Assembly: GCA_963682175.1 (NCBI GenBank)
Contig: OY821772.1
Coordinates: 61,216,925-61,280,924, forward strand
Reading direction: 5' to 3'
DNA: 64,000 nucleotides
Source of the DNA: Triglochin maritima
Taxonomy: Eukaryota > Streptophyta > Magnoliopsida > Alismatales > Juncaginaceae
This document shows, piece after piece, positions 20,269 through 31,820 of this stretch. A program made the translations under genes and the position numbers. The notes beneath the pieces are model-generated. The model searched no databases and was not told the DNA's origin. It saw only the letters and a list, made by a program, of their open reading frames with translations. How positions within the stretch are numbered: the first letter of the stretch is position 1; the number at the start of each line of letters is the position of its first letter.

Positions 20269-23200
20269 ATGGGTTTGGTGAGTGGTGTGGTATCGGGCAT
20301 GGTCGGATTCGGTATCGGAGTTCCGGCGGGGTTGGTGGTCGGCTACTTCATCTTCATCTATTTCCACCACGTAGTCAAGGTTTTGTTGATTTCATCAAAT
20401 ATTCATATCAATTTCTTTCTTGGGTTTCTTTGTTTGTTTGCTTGAAATTAAATTAAATTAAATGCATGGGGCCGGGGTTCCGTTCACGTTCAGGATCCAT
20501 TAATTGTGAAGCCTCTCCGGAAATTCGATACCACCACTTTGTATTCTCTGTTCTCTGAAATTCCATTGTGGGTCAAGAATCCCGATTATGATCGAGTAAG
20601 CAAACACTCTTTTTTTATTTTTATTTTTATTAATTTGCCCTTTCATCAATCTAACATAACACATATACATCCTTACTATCCGGTACAAATTACACATATA
20701 CATCACTACAATTATTCTGTCGTGTATATATACATATCTTCTCTACAACTACAACTACAACTACGTTTAATGAAATCTTTGTACCCATTCTTTCTATGTT
20801 TTCATTTTTCCATTAAACAAATACATAGATAAATGACATGCATCATCACTTTCACAGGTTGATTGGATGAACAAATTTATCTTCCACATGTGGCCTTACT
20901 TGGATAAGGTTAATTTCCATCCAGCTGGCCAACATCTTTGGAACAATTACTCTCTACAAATATTATACATCTTTCGATTTATCATCTTTACTTACTCTAG
21001 CTACCACTTTTGGGAATGGCAACACAGGGTATATGCAACACCTTACAGAGCACAGCAAAACCATTATTTAACGACTACATTGGCAAGTATATGATCCAAT
21101 CCATTGAGTTTGATCACCTCACTCTTGGCTCTCTTCCCCCAACTATCACTGGTACTAACTCATTTTTATTGTTTTCAAACTAAGATAACACATTATATTA
21201 CACACACACAGAGACACACACACACACTGCTTAATATGTTCTTCCGTCTGAAATCATAGTTTCACTTATTATTGGAATTTCTTGATGCTATTCTGGTTTC
21301 ATTGGAAGTTTCATCTCTCAGGCGTCAAAGTCTTTGAAACTCAGGAAAAACAATCAATCGTTGAGCTTGGGGTTCGATGGGCTGGTAATCCTGACATAAT
21401 GGTTGCCGTCAAGTGGCTCACTTGTAAACTGACTTTGCAGGTTAGGATCTACGATTCATATATAGTTAGTAGTTACTATAAAGCTTCCAGTTACATACAC
21501 TTCATTTGTGAGGTTCTTTATACTTTCAGTTGACGGACCTTCAAGTGTTCATGACACCCCGAATTACTCTCAAGCCACTAGTACCAACATTTCCATGCTT
21601 CGCAAATATTCACGTATCACTTGTTGACAAGGTAGTAGGAATCCATAAACTTATTATTGATCCTTTATAAAAATTCAACAAAGACTAGTAAATTTCTGAA
21701 TTGACATGTCCGCAGCCGCATATTGATTTTGGACTCAAATTGCTGGGTGGGGACATCATGGCTATACCAGGATTGTACCGTTTCATTCAGGTGGCCTGCA
21801 TTTTCCACTTGATTCACTTCTAAAATATAAAAGAATCAATGTAGGGTTTTTTCTTCTCATTGTCTACGTAAATGAGAAACTAAAAAGAAAAACCAAAAAA
21901 AAATTCAACGAAAAAGTGACCAAGTGAATGACCTGCAATGAACATTCAACGTTGAATTCTACAAATATTCCGATTAATATCTGAGTTCACCACAGGACTT
22001 CGTCATCAATCACCCTTGTGTGTATAATATTCTTCTTTCTTTCAGCAAAAGGTGGTAGTATAAGGAAGAGAAGCTCTTGTTGGAATTGGTTTATAATTGC
22101 TTAATACAGGAATTCTGGGAGAATCGGTCGACCGAAACTTAAGTGTCCGGTCGACCGAATTACTCCAGGAGCCACGGGGCTCGGAACAGATCAATGATCG
22201 GTCGACCGGTTCTGGAATTCGGTCGACCGAAAAACGCCAGGGGGCTCAGGATTGATCAAGATTCGGTCAACCGGTGCTGGGCACGCGGTCGACCGAAAAA
22301 CGACAGTAGCTGCGAGATGAAAATCAGCATGCAGATCAGTCGACCGGTGTTGGACATGTGGTCGACCGAAAACGTCCAGTAGCTTCAGGCGCTATTCAGC
22401 AGCGCAGAACGGTCGACCGGCTATGGGCACGCGGTCGACCGAATGATGACAGATACGTGAACTAACCGAAACCCGGTCGACCGATGCGACATTCTGGTCG
22501 ACCGGTTCTCACGCAGTTACGCACGATCTGAATTATTCTCTGTATGAATTTAGCACATTATAAATAGGATTTTCGCCCTAATCTTGTAACACAACATACA
22601 ATACTTATTCTCTTGAGAGAGATTAGGCTAGAGAGAGATCTAGAGTGCTTTGGGAGACATATTGCTTCCAATCGTTTGTAATCTCGGAGACTTCTCTTGT
22701 TGGAGAAGAGTTTCAAGGAAAGGAAACCCGCAGGAGACCCCCCCAAGGATGTAGGCATCTTGCTGAACCTTGTAAAATCGCGTGTGTGTCGTGGTTTGCT
22801 TCAGGTGTGTCGGGTGATTGCTTGCTATTTCATCTTATTTGTGTTTACTTGTTGCATTAAGATTGGGAAATTGTCAGAAGTTAATTCCGCAGTCAATATT
22901 CTATATTTCGTGGTGTGTGTAATCCGTGTCGTGTTAGTGCATCATAGATCCCCCTCCCAACAGCTCTGATGCTGGGGTTTTCTTACTTATGTTCACTCAT
23001 GACCCTCTTTTCCTCTTTTTTGTTAGTTTTCAATTTTGCTTCTTTTTTCAGTTCTACCCTTTCCGCCCTTTCACCCCCATTATTTGTTTTTTCCAGATTA
23101 TTGTGGTTTTAGGCTGATTTTCATATTCAATGCAGCTTCATTGCCCACTTTTGGTAGAAATCTGGAATAAAAACCATAAAGCTTATGTGGTTTATGCATT

Positions 23201-25100
23201 CGGCTTTGGGTTTAATTTGTTTCTATGATGCCTTTCAGGAAACTATAAAACAGCAAGTTGCAAATCACTATCACTGGCCCAAAGTTCTCGAGGTGCCTAT
23301 TCTTGATGGCTCATGGTAAACACTTTGCTTATATATGGAAATTTGCAGTGCAAATTAAATACAATTTATGTAAAAATATGCAACTTTAAGTCTGAACTTT
23401 TAAATTATGTGATATTATGACATTTAATTGCTTTTGATCAACAGATGCAACCATACTAAAAGCCAAGGCTCATTATTGAAGCTTCACATTTATATAATCT
23501 TAAAAATGGAAATCTTCTAAATTTCAGTCTTCTACCTGATGTTGGCCTTCTTCAGTTCTTTTGTTGATTTCCCAGCCAAGAGAATACAAATTCAGATGAA
23601 CCAATGGCTTGTATATATGACCACTGGGAAGGCCTAATAGTTGTTTTCATGTTATAGTTCTTCATGCTTGTCAAAAGCATTGTAGCATTTTATGAATGTA
23701 GTTACTATGTTCTCACATACCAGAATGAACACATATCATGACAGTAATTAATCATCTGAATCCAAAAATGGCATTTGATGGTTACTTCTGTTTTCATATG
23801 GAATTGTTTTGACAAGTTTGTTATTCTTTTATTAGTGGAGGTGCAAACAAGCCTGTCGGTATACTTCATGTGATGGTTGTACGAGCTCTTAATCTTAGGA
23901 AGATGGATTTGTTGGGAAAATCTGATCCTTACGTGAAGCTGAGTTTAAGCGGAGAGAGGCTTCCATCGAAAAAAACCACAATAAAGATGTGTAATTTGAA
24001 TCCTGAATGGAATGAGGAGTTCAAGCTTGTGGTGAAAGATCCTCAATTGCAAGTTCTCCAGCTTCATCTTTTTGACTGGGAAAAGGTATAGTCCCTCAGA
24101 AGTATATATTTTCTTTTCTACTTTTCTGCGATATCAATTGCGATGTTTTTTTTTTTTTCTTCTCTCTTTTTACCGTGAAGGTAAAAGTACATGACAAGTT
24201 GGGAATGCAAGTTGTACCACTTAGTCTGCTGACCCCCAATGAGATGAAAGTATTCACGTTAGATCTTGTGAAGAATCTAAACACAAATGATCCTCAGAAT
24301 AAGAGAAACAGAGGAAAGCTCGTAGTGGAGCTGAGGTTTGATCCTTTCAAGGAAGACTTTGACAGGTTTAGTGGGTCAGTGAGTGGGAGCAGAAATATAA
24401 ATAGCATCAAGAAGGATTCGCAATCTTCGACGTCCTATGGAGGTGTTCTTTCGGTGGCAGTTGAAAGAGCAGAGGATGTCGAAGGAAAACATCACACCAA
24501 CCCTTATGTTGTAGTTCTGTTTAGAGGTGAAGAAAGAAGAACCAAGGTATATTCATTTATTCTCAAGTATCAAGAGAAAGTGGTCTTCTTAGCATCTGAT
24601 TTTCTTAATTCTAGAGTTCTCTTTAACAAGCATACCTTATCTGTCTTCATCCTTTTTCTGTAGAATTTCAGTATCATCTTGACTAACAAAGAGATTAAAG
24701 TCTGTTTATTAATTTCCTTTGTCAATGTGATTGGTGAAACAAGATTTTCATGTATTAATTTCTCATTTCAAAATTACATATGATATTTGCATCTGTAGAG
24801 GATCCGAAAAACCAGGGATCCACGGTGGAACTCAGAGTTCCAGTTCATGCTTGATGAGGAGCCCATAGATCAGAAGATTCACATCGAGGTTATGAGCCGG
24901 AGGAAGTTTAGTTTGTTCCCAAAGGTTAGATCTAGAGACCGATTCTCCACCACCTCTGGTCCCTGGTCTTGTATTTCTATATGTATGTTTTGTATATATG
25001 AATTATGGTTTTGTTAATGTTTCAGGAGTCATTAGGACAAGTAGATATCAATCTGACAGACGTGGTGAACAATGGGCGAATCAATGAGAAATACTGTTAG
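20269..25100 (+). CDS. SYT3: SYT3-like plant (extended) synaptotagmin, truncated by a retrotransposon
   Basis: Twelve exons with GT-AG borders and consistent phase: 20269-20379, 20494-20595, 20858-20908, 21028-21151, 21322-21440, 21530-21631, 21716-21790, 23239-23315, 23836-24085, 24181-24546, 24799-24924, 25026-25094. Order of domains: an N-terminal membrane anchor (MGLVSGVVSGMVGFGIGVPA ...), an SMP lipid-transfer domain (IPLWVKNPDYDRVDW to about residue 275), a C2A domain with calcium-type aspartates (LLGKSDPYVKL and DWEK), and a C2B domain (EDVEGKHHTNPYVVV, where Asn replaces one aspartate). Plant SYTs tether the endoplasmic reticulum to the plasma membrane. The intact protein would be about 543 residues, typical for the family. 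A Ty3/gypsy element sits after codon 524 and supplies TGT TAG, so the product ends INEKYC. The missing 19 codons are at 33976-34035. Confidence 0.9.
22078..22962 (+). mobile_element. Solo LTR (885 bp) in SYT3 intron 7
   Basis: The insertion begins TGTTGGAATTGG and ends CTCCCAACA. It is flanked by the perfect 5-bp duplication GCTCT (22073-22077 and 22963-22967). The SYT3 pseudogene copy has the matching empty site with one GCTCT near 61822. It contains a GGTCGACC array (22120-22510), a TATA box (TTATAAATAGG near 22558-22568) and a leader-like segment. No internal coding region remains, so unequal recombination between two LTRs is the likely origin. Confidence 0.9.
22120..22512. repeat. GGTCGACC palindrome array in the solo LTR
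   Basis: Twelve copies of GGTCGACC (one with GGTCAACC, one with AGTCGACC) are spaced about 25-40 bp apart. They alternate GGTCGACCGGT and GGTCGACCGAAAA contexts, separated by TGG-x-CACGC-like spacers. The array ends about 50 bp before the TATA box. Confidence 0.9.
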
Positions 25101-27244
25101 ACCCTAACCTAGGGTTAGTAGACTTTTGTTGGTTAGAGTGTGGTTTGCATAGGGAAATGAGGTTGCAGGTGGGTGCATGGGAAGGGGAAGAGGCGGGGTT
25201 ACTGTAGCATCCGAGTTAAATAGGACTTTTCTTCTTCTTTCTTCTCCTTTCTCATTTCTCCTTCCTCATTTCTTCCTTCCCTTCCTTGCTGGTGCGTGTG
25301 GTGACAAGCAGCGGAGGAGGAGACCGGAGATCGCGCGGTGTAAGGCGTGCGGAGTCGAGCGCGCGGGGAGATCACCGGAGGCGACGTGCGTGAGCGGAGC
25401 TCCGGCATTTCGTCGTAGTGGTTGAGGTATGCCGCTCCTTAGTGTGGTTTGTTTATTACCCTCATGTGAGGGATGCGTTGGTCGAGTCGGGGGAGGTCGG
25501 AGACCTCTCCGGCGACGCGTTTCTTCTAAAAACCTCGGCTGGCGCGAGGTCGAAGACGACCAACGGTCGACCGGACCCTTCGGGCGGTCGACCGTTTTAG
25601 CACTGTTTGCCCGACTTTAACCTTCACCGGTCGAACGATGCCTTTGGGCGGTCGACCGGTAGTGCATTATTGCTGGTGAGTTGGGATTTTTCTACCTGTT
25701 ATCGGTCGACCGGTCCTTGTTGTGTTCGACCGGAACTTAAGTGTACCTGTTAGTTTGCATGTTTCGTTCGACCGATCGTTTGTTGTTCGACCGATTGTAT
25801 GTTGCGTTCGACCGATTATATGACTTAGAATAATAGGTTGACCCTGTCTGTTGTCGGTCGACCGAGACCCCTGAGTCGGTCGACCGATAGAGTAGATTTC
25901 TATGTTGACCAGACTCCGGATTTTGACCTCGTTCGGTCGACCGGTTTTAGACTTTTGTTCGACCGTTTGGGAATTAGTGTTGCGCAGTGAGTTCCACCGA
26001 TTCAGACTTTCGGTCGACCAAATTCCTCGTGAAAACGGTCGACCGGTTAGACTATTTCGGTCGACCGAATCTGCTCAGAACTGAATTCCTGGTTCCCTTT
26101 TGAACGCCAACTTTGTCCACGGAAACCCGTGTCCTCGCCTTGTGCGTGAGCCGGGAGGTGACGGTGGGCGCGTGATGCGTGCCTGCCCAGGGACCGCCGT
26201 TGGGAAGAGTGTGGGTGTTCGGGACGCGTCACCTCCATGTATGGACCGTGACCTTTGAGTTGATTGTTGGTACCTTGTAGTATAGCAGGCCTGAGGGATC
26301 ACGGATCCCAGTGTTGATGTTGTGCGGGCACACAACTGGCGTTGGGTGAGGTGACTACCGGCCCACGGGCTACGGAGGTCGCTGCCCTGCTTTTATAGCG
26401 GCGCGGTTGGTGTTCGCGGCTCGAGGAGCCTGATGACCTGGCAGACTTCGGTCTGGTTTTGTCCGATGCTGTGCCGGACTGTTGTGATGGACCACCGATG
26501 CTGTGCCGGTGATGCCGCCGAGGTTGTGCCGGCGATGGTGATTGTTGAGCCGAGGCTGTTCCGGCTATGTTGTTTTCCTCGGCTGGGCACCTACCGAGAT
26601 GATGTTGTTATACCTTCCGGGCGACGGCCCCGTTGGTCCCTGTGGCCCCGACCACTGAGATTTACAGATCTGTTTCTATCGGCGCGTAGACGTGACAGAG
26701 GCTCCCTGCCGAACCTTTGAGTAGTGTAGCTGCGTGTGGGGGGTGCGATGTTGCGGGCTACTAGACTGCATGTGCCTGCAGTAGGTCTCCTCGGGAGACC
26801 CGATGATTGATTGTCGGACTGATGTCCTGTTTTACCCTTCGGGGGAACTGTTTTACTTTCTGTTGATGCCATGACATGCCACTAGTATGATAGGTTCATT
26901 ATGTGATGCATGCATGTAGGTGAGTTGGCATACGGGGTTTCCTTCTGGAAACTCAGGCATCGTTGTTATATATTTTTCAGGACCGCAGTAGGTCCAGTTG
27001 GGTGGTGATCGGCGGGGACGCGCATTTTGGAGTTGGATCCTCTTCTCGGGCCGCTGAGGTCGACATGATTACTTTTTATCCTCTGTTGTCGTTTTGCTGT
27101 AATCATGTAACTTTTGATAAACTCTGATGTATTTTGGTGCACCACTTTTATGATTTATGAGAAGTAACAGTCCCGCCTTTGATTATTGAGTTGATTGTCT
27201 TGATTATTATTTTTTTTAAATTTCCGCTGTTTCGGGATGTTACA
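25095..27244 (+). repeat. Left LTR of the chromovirus
   Basis: Begins TGTTAGACCCTAACC and ends GGGATGTTACA. A TATA-like GTTAAATAGG at about 25212 precedes a C/T-rich leader. The GGTCGACC array lies downstream of that promoter, unlike in the solo LTR. Confidence 0.95.
25568..26071. repeat. GGTCGACCGG palindrome array in the left LTR
   Basis: About 16 sites, including full GGTCGACCGGT/GGTCGACCGAA forms and half-type GTTCGACCGAT forms, at irregular 20-50 bp spacing. One site reads GGTCGACCAAA here but GGTCGACCGAA in the right LTR. Confidence 0.9.
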
Positions 27245-27246
27245 AC

Positions 27247-27260
27247 TTGGTATCAGAGCG
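27247..27260 (+). promoter_or_regulatory. Primer-binding site (initiator Met tRNA type)
   Basis: TTGGTATCAGAGCG starts two bases after the left LTR. TGGTATCAGAGC is the classic plant sequence complementary to the 3' end of initiator Met tRNA, used to prime reverse transcription. Confidence 0.9.
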
Positions 27261-27369
27261 GTCGATTCCTATGTGGTTCCCAATGAAATCACCCTTGTAG
27301 TAATAGGACTCATGCATTTTATCTTTTAGCATGCATACATGGCTGAAGTGGTGTTGTTTCTTCTGTCAG

Positions 27370-28302
27370 ATGGCACCTAGGCGCGTGAGGAGTTCTACAC
27401 GCGATCGTACTTCCAGTGACGACACATCTGGTGCTCATTGGGACAGGTTGGGTGAGTTTCTGGAGCGTCAGGCAGCTCAGAGCGCCCAGGGCGGAGTGGG
27501 AGCTGAGCACGATCGGTTCATGCGTCAGCACCCGCCGACTTTCGATGGCAGGAGGGCCCCAGAGGTCGCAGAGGACTGGATCTTCCGTATGGAGAAGATC
27601 TTCCGTGCTATTGGAGTAGCACCTGAGAGGATGGTGGAGCTGGCCACCTATGTGTTTGACGGCGAGGCCGCCAACTGGTGGAGGTCTACGTCCACAGTTC
27701 TGTTTGAGGACCGTGTGGATATCAGCTGGGAGGAGTTCTTGGAGGTGTTCCATGAGCAGTACTTCCCCCAGCATGTCAGGGATCAGAAGAGGGAGGAGTT
27801 CATGTCGCTGGAGCAGAAGGACATGACACTGACGAGCTACATCAGCAGGTTCAACGCATTGGAGCGTTACTGCCCAGAGATCTGCGTGACCCCAGAGCAG
27901 CGGGCGAGGAAGTTCGTGAAGGGACTGAGACAGCCGCTTCGTTCTCGGGTGATCAACAGCATGCCGCGGACCCTTGCAGATGCGGTGAAGCATGCTACGA
28001 TCATCGAGCAGGACCAGAGGGAGTGTAATCAGGAGGCGCGGAAGCCGCCAGTGAGCACCGTTAGCAGGGCAGCTGATCGTGGGGCAGGAAGACCGGGCAA
28101 GAGGCCCAGGTTCGATGGAGGAGGAGCACGTCAGTCAGGGGCGTGCACTTACTGTGGGAGGTTCCATCCAGGGCAGGAGTGTCCCCGTCAGACTGGAGCG
28201 TGCATGGGTTGTGGTCAGATGGGACACTTTGTCCGTGACTGTCCTCAGAGGCAGGGAGAGCCGAGCAGGAGGCCAGGACCACCAGTAGTAGGCAGAGGCT
28301 GA
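27370..28302 (+). CDS. gag polyprotein region of the chromovirus
   Basis: Begins MAPRRVRSSTRDRTSSDDTS. It contains the gag core region found in Ty3/gypsy elements (the segment FDGRRAPEVAEDWIFRMEKI and WEEFLEVFHEQYFPQHVRDQ) and two CCHC zinc knuckles near the end (CTYCGRFHPGQEC and CMGCGQMGHFVRDC). It forms the virus-like particle and binds RNA. The frame ends in TGA at 28300, and pol continues in the same frame directly after it. The Met at 27370 is chosen because gag homology starts there; an upstream in-frame Met exists at 27331. Confidence 0.92.
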   Translation: MAPRRVRSSTRDRTSSDDTSGAHWDRLGEFLERQAAQSAQGGVGAEHDRFMRQHPPTFDGRRAPEVAEDWIFRMEKIFRAIGVAPERMVELATYVFDGEAANWWRSTSTVLFEDRVDISWEEFLEVFHEQYFPQHVRDQKREEFMSLEQKDMTLTSYISRFNALERYCPEICVTPEQRARKFVKGLRQPLRSRVINSMPRTLADAVKHATIIEQDQRECNQEARKPPVSTVSRAADRGAGRPGKRPRFDGGGARQSGACTYCGRFHPGQECPRQTGACMGCGQMGHFVRDCPQRQGEPSRRPGPPVVGRG

Positions 28303-31300
28303 GGCAGCCGGTCAGTGGTTCCACCGGGCCAGAGCAGGAGGACCGGGAGGGTCTTCACTATCCAGGCTGAGGAGGCGAGGGACTCCAACACCGTCGTGGA
28401 AGGTACGCTTTCCGTTTCTGGTTCTGTAGCGCGCGTGTTGTTTGATTGTGGCGCCACTCACTCCTTCATTTCGGAGAAGTTTGCTGGCGAGTTGGGTCGG
28501 ACCCCTGTGCGGCTGACTGATGTTTTGGAGGCCAGCACGCCCATGGGAGAGGTGGGCACTGTGGGGAGCTATTTCCCCGGCACCACAGTTGCTTCGGGAG
28601 ACCATGATTTTCCGGCAGATCTGGTCTTGTTACCGATGGTGGACTTCGACGTCATACTGGGGATGGACTGGCTGTCACAGTACGACGTGCGAGTCTTTTG
28701 CCGTGAGAAGAAGATCCTGATTCCGATGGAGGGCGTGCCAGATGTTCTGATCAGAGGTGCGAGGAGCAGAGGGGGTCATCTTATTGTGTCTGCGGTTAAG
28801 GCACAGAGACTGATTCAGCAGGGATGCAGAGCGTTTGTGGCCACGCTGGTAGTCCCTGATCCTGAGACAAGGAGGCTGGAAGATATAGAGGTAGTGCAGG
28901 AATTTCCAGACGTTTTTCCAGCAGAGATTCCAGCGTTACCACCGCACCGAGAGATTGAGTTCAGCATCGAGTTGGTTGCGGGTACGACACCTCAGTCGAA
29001 GGCACCTTATCGGATGGCACCTGCTGAGTTGGCAGAGCTGAAGAAGCAGTTGCAGGAGTTGATGGAGTCCGGGTTCATCCGACCAAGTGTTTCTCCATGG
29101 GGAGCGCCTGTGCTCTTTGTAAAGAAGAAGGATGGATCGTTGCGGATGTGCATCGACTACAGGATGTTGAATAAGGTTACCGTTCGGAACCGGTACCCTT
29201 TGCCCAGGATTGATGATTTGTTCGATCAGTTGCAGACGGCGAAAGTGTTCTCGAAGATCGATCTGCGTTCGGGCTATCATCAGTTGCGGATCAGGGAGGC
29301 GGATGTTCAGAAGACAGCCTTCCGGACGCGGTACGGCCACTATGAGTTCTTGGTGATGCCTTTTGGGCTGACGAATGCGCCTGCGGCATTCATGGATCTG
29401 ATGAATAGGACCTTCCAGCCGTACCTTGACAAATTTGTCGTGGTGTTCGTGGATGACATTTTGGTATACTCGCCTGACAGGGAGCAGCATCGAGAGCACC
29501 TGAGGATTGTGCTAGGCATCTTGAGGGAGCAGCAGCTTTATGGCAAGTACAAAAGGTGTGAGTTTTGGTTGGATCAGGTGGCTTTTCTGGGGCATATTGT
29601 GTCAGCAGATGGGATTTCAGTGGATCCGGCAAAGGTCGAGGCAGTGACTCAGTGGAGAGCCCCGACGAGCGTGACGGAGATCAGGAGTTTCGTAGGTCTG
29701 GCAGGGTATTACAGGCGGTTTATCCAGGATTTCTCCAAGCTTGCGTCACCGCTTACAGCGTTGACGCAGAAGGGCGTCAAGTTCGTTTGGTCCCAGAAGT
29801 GCGAGGACAGCTTTCAGGAGCTAAAGAGGCGTTTGACGACAGCACCTATTCTGACGCTACCGAGTGGCAGTGGAGGCTACGTGATCTACAGTGATGCATC
29901 AGGAGTAGGCTTGGGTTGTGTCCTGATGCAGCATGGGAAGGTGGTCGCGTACGCTTCGAGGCAGCTGAAGGTGCATGAAAAGAACTACCCTACGCATGAT
30001 CTGGAATTGGCGGCGGTAGTTCATGCGTTGAAGACCTGGCGGCACTATCTGTATGGCGAGCAGTTCGAGGTCTTCACCGATCACCAGAGTCTGAAGTACT
30101 TGTTCTCTCAGAAGGAGCTGAACATGAGGCAGCGCAGATGGCTCGAGTTCCTTAAGGACTACGACTTCACCATTTCCTATCACCCGGGGAAGGCGAATTC
30201 GGTTGCGGATGCACTGAGTAGGAAGGCGGAGGTTTCTGTGGCGAGCCTGTGCATCCAGGAGTGGAGGCTACTCGAAGCTTTGTCCGAATGGAGTCCATTC
30301 ACCGAGGGTTCAGAGGGAGCAGTGGTTGCTGGACTTCGGGTGGAGCCGCAGACTGTCTCACGGTTGGTTCAGGCTCAGCAGGGGGATGATGAGCTAGCTA
30401 GTCTGCTGCAGTTAGCTTCCAGAGATGGATCAGACTTCAGTGTGGGGGTGGATGGTGGTCTGAGGTTCAGGAGTCGGATCTGGGTGCCGAAGGTTGATGG
30501 GCTGAGAGATGACATCATGGAGGAGGTACACAGAGCGAGATACACCATTCATCCGGGGAGCACAAAGATGTATAAGGACCTGCAGCGGAACTTCTGGTGG
30601 AAGGGCATGAAGAAGGACATTGCGGAGTTTGTGGAGCGATGCTTAGTCTGCCAGCAGGTGAAGATTGAGCATCAGAGGCCGGCAGGACCAATGCAGAATA
30701 TTGAGCTTCCTGAGTGGAAGTGGGAGCACGTGACGATGGATTTTGTCACGGGTTTGCCAAGGACGAGGAGATGCCACGACGCGATTTGGGTGATAGTCGA
30801 TCGACTAACCAAGTCGGCGCACTTCTTAGCGATCCGGACCACGTTGCCTTTGGAGGGTCTAGCTAAGTTGTACGTGGAAGAGATAGTCAGGTTGCATGGA
30901 GTGCCAGTGAGCATCATCTCAGATCGAGATCCTCGTTTCACTTCCAGATTTTGGGGGAGTCTGCAGCAGGCGTTGGGGACACGTCTGAAGTTCAGTACAG
31001 CATTTCATCCGCAGACAGATGGTCAATCAGAGAGGACGATTCAGACCCTGGAGGATATGCTTAGAGCATGCACGCTGGATTGGGCAGGGCACTGGGATGA
31101 GCACTTGCCACTGATAGAGTTTGCCTACAACAACAGCTACCACTCGAGTATTGGGATGGCACCGTACGAGGCGTTGTACGGGAGGCCTTGCAGATCACCG
31201 GTATGCTGGACTGATGTGGGCGAGAGGCAGTTAGTGGGGCCAGAGCTCGTGCAGATGTACTCAGAGAAGGTGGATGTGATCAGGAGGAGGCTGGCCACAG

Positions 31301-31809
31301 CACAGAGCAGGCAGAAGAGTTATGCTGATCGACGAAGACGGGTATTGAGTTTTGAGGTGGGCGATCACGTGTTTCTGAAGATTTCCCCAGCCAGAGGTGT
31401 GATGAGGTTTGGAAAGAAGGGGAAACTCAGTCCGAGATATGTTGGACCATTTGAGATCCTCGACCGAGTTGGAGAGGTTGCCTACCGGATCGCCTTGCCG
31501 CCACAGTTTTCGGGTCTGCATAATGTCTTCCATGTGTCGATGTTGAGGAAGTATGTGGCAGATCCGTCGCACGTTATTGAGATAGCGGTGCCAGAGATTC
31601 AGCAGGACTTGTCGCTCGATGAGAGGCCAGTCGAGATTGTTGATCGCATGGATCATCAGCTCAGGAGGAGGACCATTCCAATGGTTAAAGTCAGGTGGCA
31701 GCATCACAGCGAGCGCGAGGCCACTTGGGAGGTCGAGGAGGATGTCAGAAGGCAGTATCCAGAGCTTTTCGGTGAGTGTTTGCTTGATTTCGGGACGAAA
31801 TCCTTTTAA
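28303..31809 (+). CDS. pol polyprotein region of the chromovirus
   Basis: About 1,168 codons open to a TAA at 31807, in the same frame as gag and with no ATG needed if translated as one polyprotein. Order: aspartic protease ([10 protein letters not shown], Asp codon at 28444), reverse transcriptase ([11 protein letters not shown]; active-site FVDDILVYS near 29445-29475), RNase H ([11 protein letters not shown], about 29880-30210), integrase (HHCC finger ending CLVCQQ near 30650, then Asp in MDFVTGLP, Asp in SDRDPRFTS, and Glu in TDGQSERT), and a chromodomain-like tail ([20 protein letters not shown]). No frameshift was seen. The only break is the single TGA between gag and pol. Confidence 0.93.
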   Translation, partial: GSRSVVPPGQSRRTGRVFTIQAEEARDSNTVVEGTLSVSGSVARVLFDCGATHSFISEKFAGELGRTPVRLTDVLEASTPMGEVGTVGSYFPGTTVASGDHDFPADLVLLPMVDFDVILGMDWLSQYDVRVFCREKKILIPMEGVPDVLIRGARSRGGHLIVSAVKAQRLIQQGCRAFVATLVVPDPETRRLEDIEVVQEFPDVFPAEIPALPPHREIEFSIELVAGTTPQSKAPYRMAPAELAELKKQLQELMESGFIRPSVSPWGAPVLFVKKKDGSLRMCIDYRMLNKVTVRNRYPLPRIDDLFDQLQTAKVFSKIDLRSGYHQLRIREADVQKTAFRTRYGHYEFLVMPFGLTNAPAAFMDLMNRTFQPYLDKFVVVFVDDILVYSPDREQHREHLRIVLGILREQQLYGKYKRCEFWLDQVAFLGHIVSADGISVDPAKVEAVTQWRAPTSVTEIRSFVGLAGYYRRFIQDFSKLASPLTALTQKGVKFVWSQKCEDSFQELKRRLTTAPILTLPSGSGGYVIYSDASGVGLGCVLMQHGKVVAYASRQLKVHEKNYPTHDLELAAVVHALKTWRHYLYGEQFEVFTDHQSLKYLFSQKELNMRQRRWLEFLKDYDFTISYHPGKANSVADALSRKAEVSVASLCIQEWRLLEALSEWSPFTEGSEGAVVAGLRVEPQTVSRLVQAQQGDDELASLLQLASRDGSDFSVGVDGGLRFRSRIWVPKVDGLRDDIMEEVHRARYTIHPGSTKMYKDLQRNFWWKGMKKDIAEFVERCLVCQQVKIEHQRPAGPMQNIELPEWKWEHVTMDFVTGLPRTRRCHDAIWVIVDRLTKSAHFLAIRTTLPLEGLAKLYVEEIVRLHGVPVSIISDRDPRFTSRFWGSLQQALGTRLKFSTAFHPQTDGQSERTIQTLEDMLRACTLDWAGHWDEHLPLIEFAYNNSYHSSIGMAPYEALYGRPCRSPVCWTDVGERQLVGPELVQMYSEKVDVIRRRLATAQSRQKSYADRRRRVLSFEVGDHVFLKISPARGVMRFGKKGKLSPRYVGPFEILDRVGEVAYRIALPPQFSGLHNVFHVSMLRKYVADPSHVIEIAVPEIQQDLSLDERPVEIVDRMDHQLRRRTIPMVKVRWQHHSEREATWEVEEDVRRQYPELFGECLLDFGTKSF

Positions 31810-31820
31810 GTTGGGAGGAT
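31806..31820 (+). promoter_or_regulatory. Polypurine tract (plus-strand primer site)
   Basis: The GTTGGGAGGAT run abuts the right LTR, in the usual position for second-strand priming. It overlaps the pol stop codon. Confidence 0.75.

Noticed and set aside
20500..20832. Open frames overlapping SYT3 exon 2 on both strands
   Set aside because: They run across the splice donor at 20596 into an intron. The spliced exon explains the signal.
25177..26872. Several open frames of 60-95 codons inside the left LTR, repeated in the right LTR
   Set aside because: They are identical because the LTRs are identical. They overlap in many frames, lack homology, and LTRs of this clade do not encode proteins.
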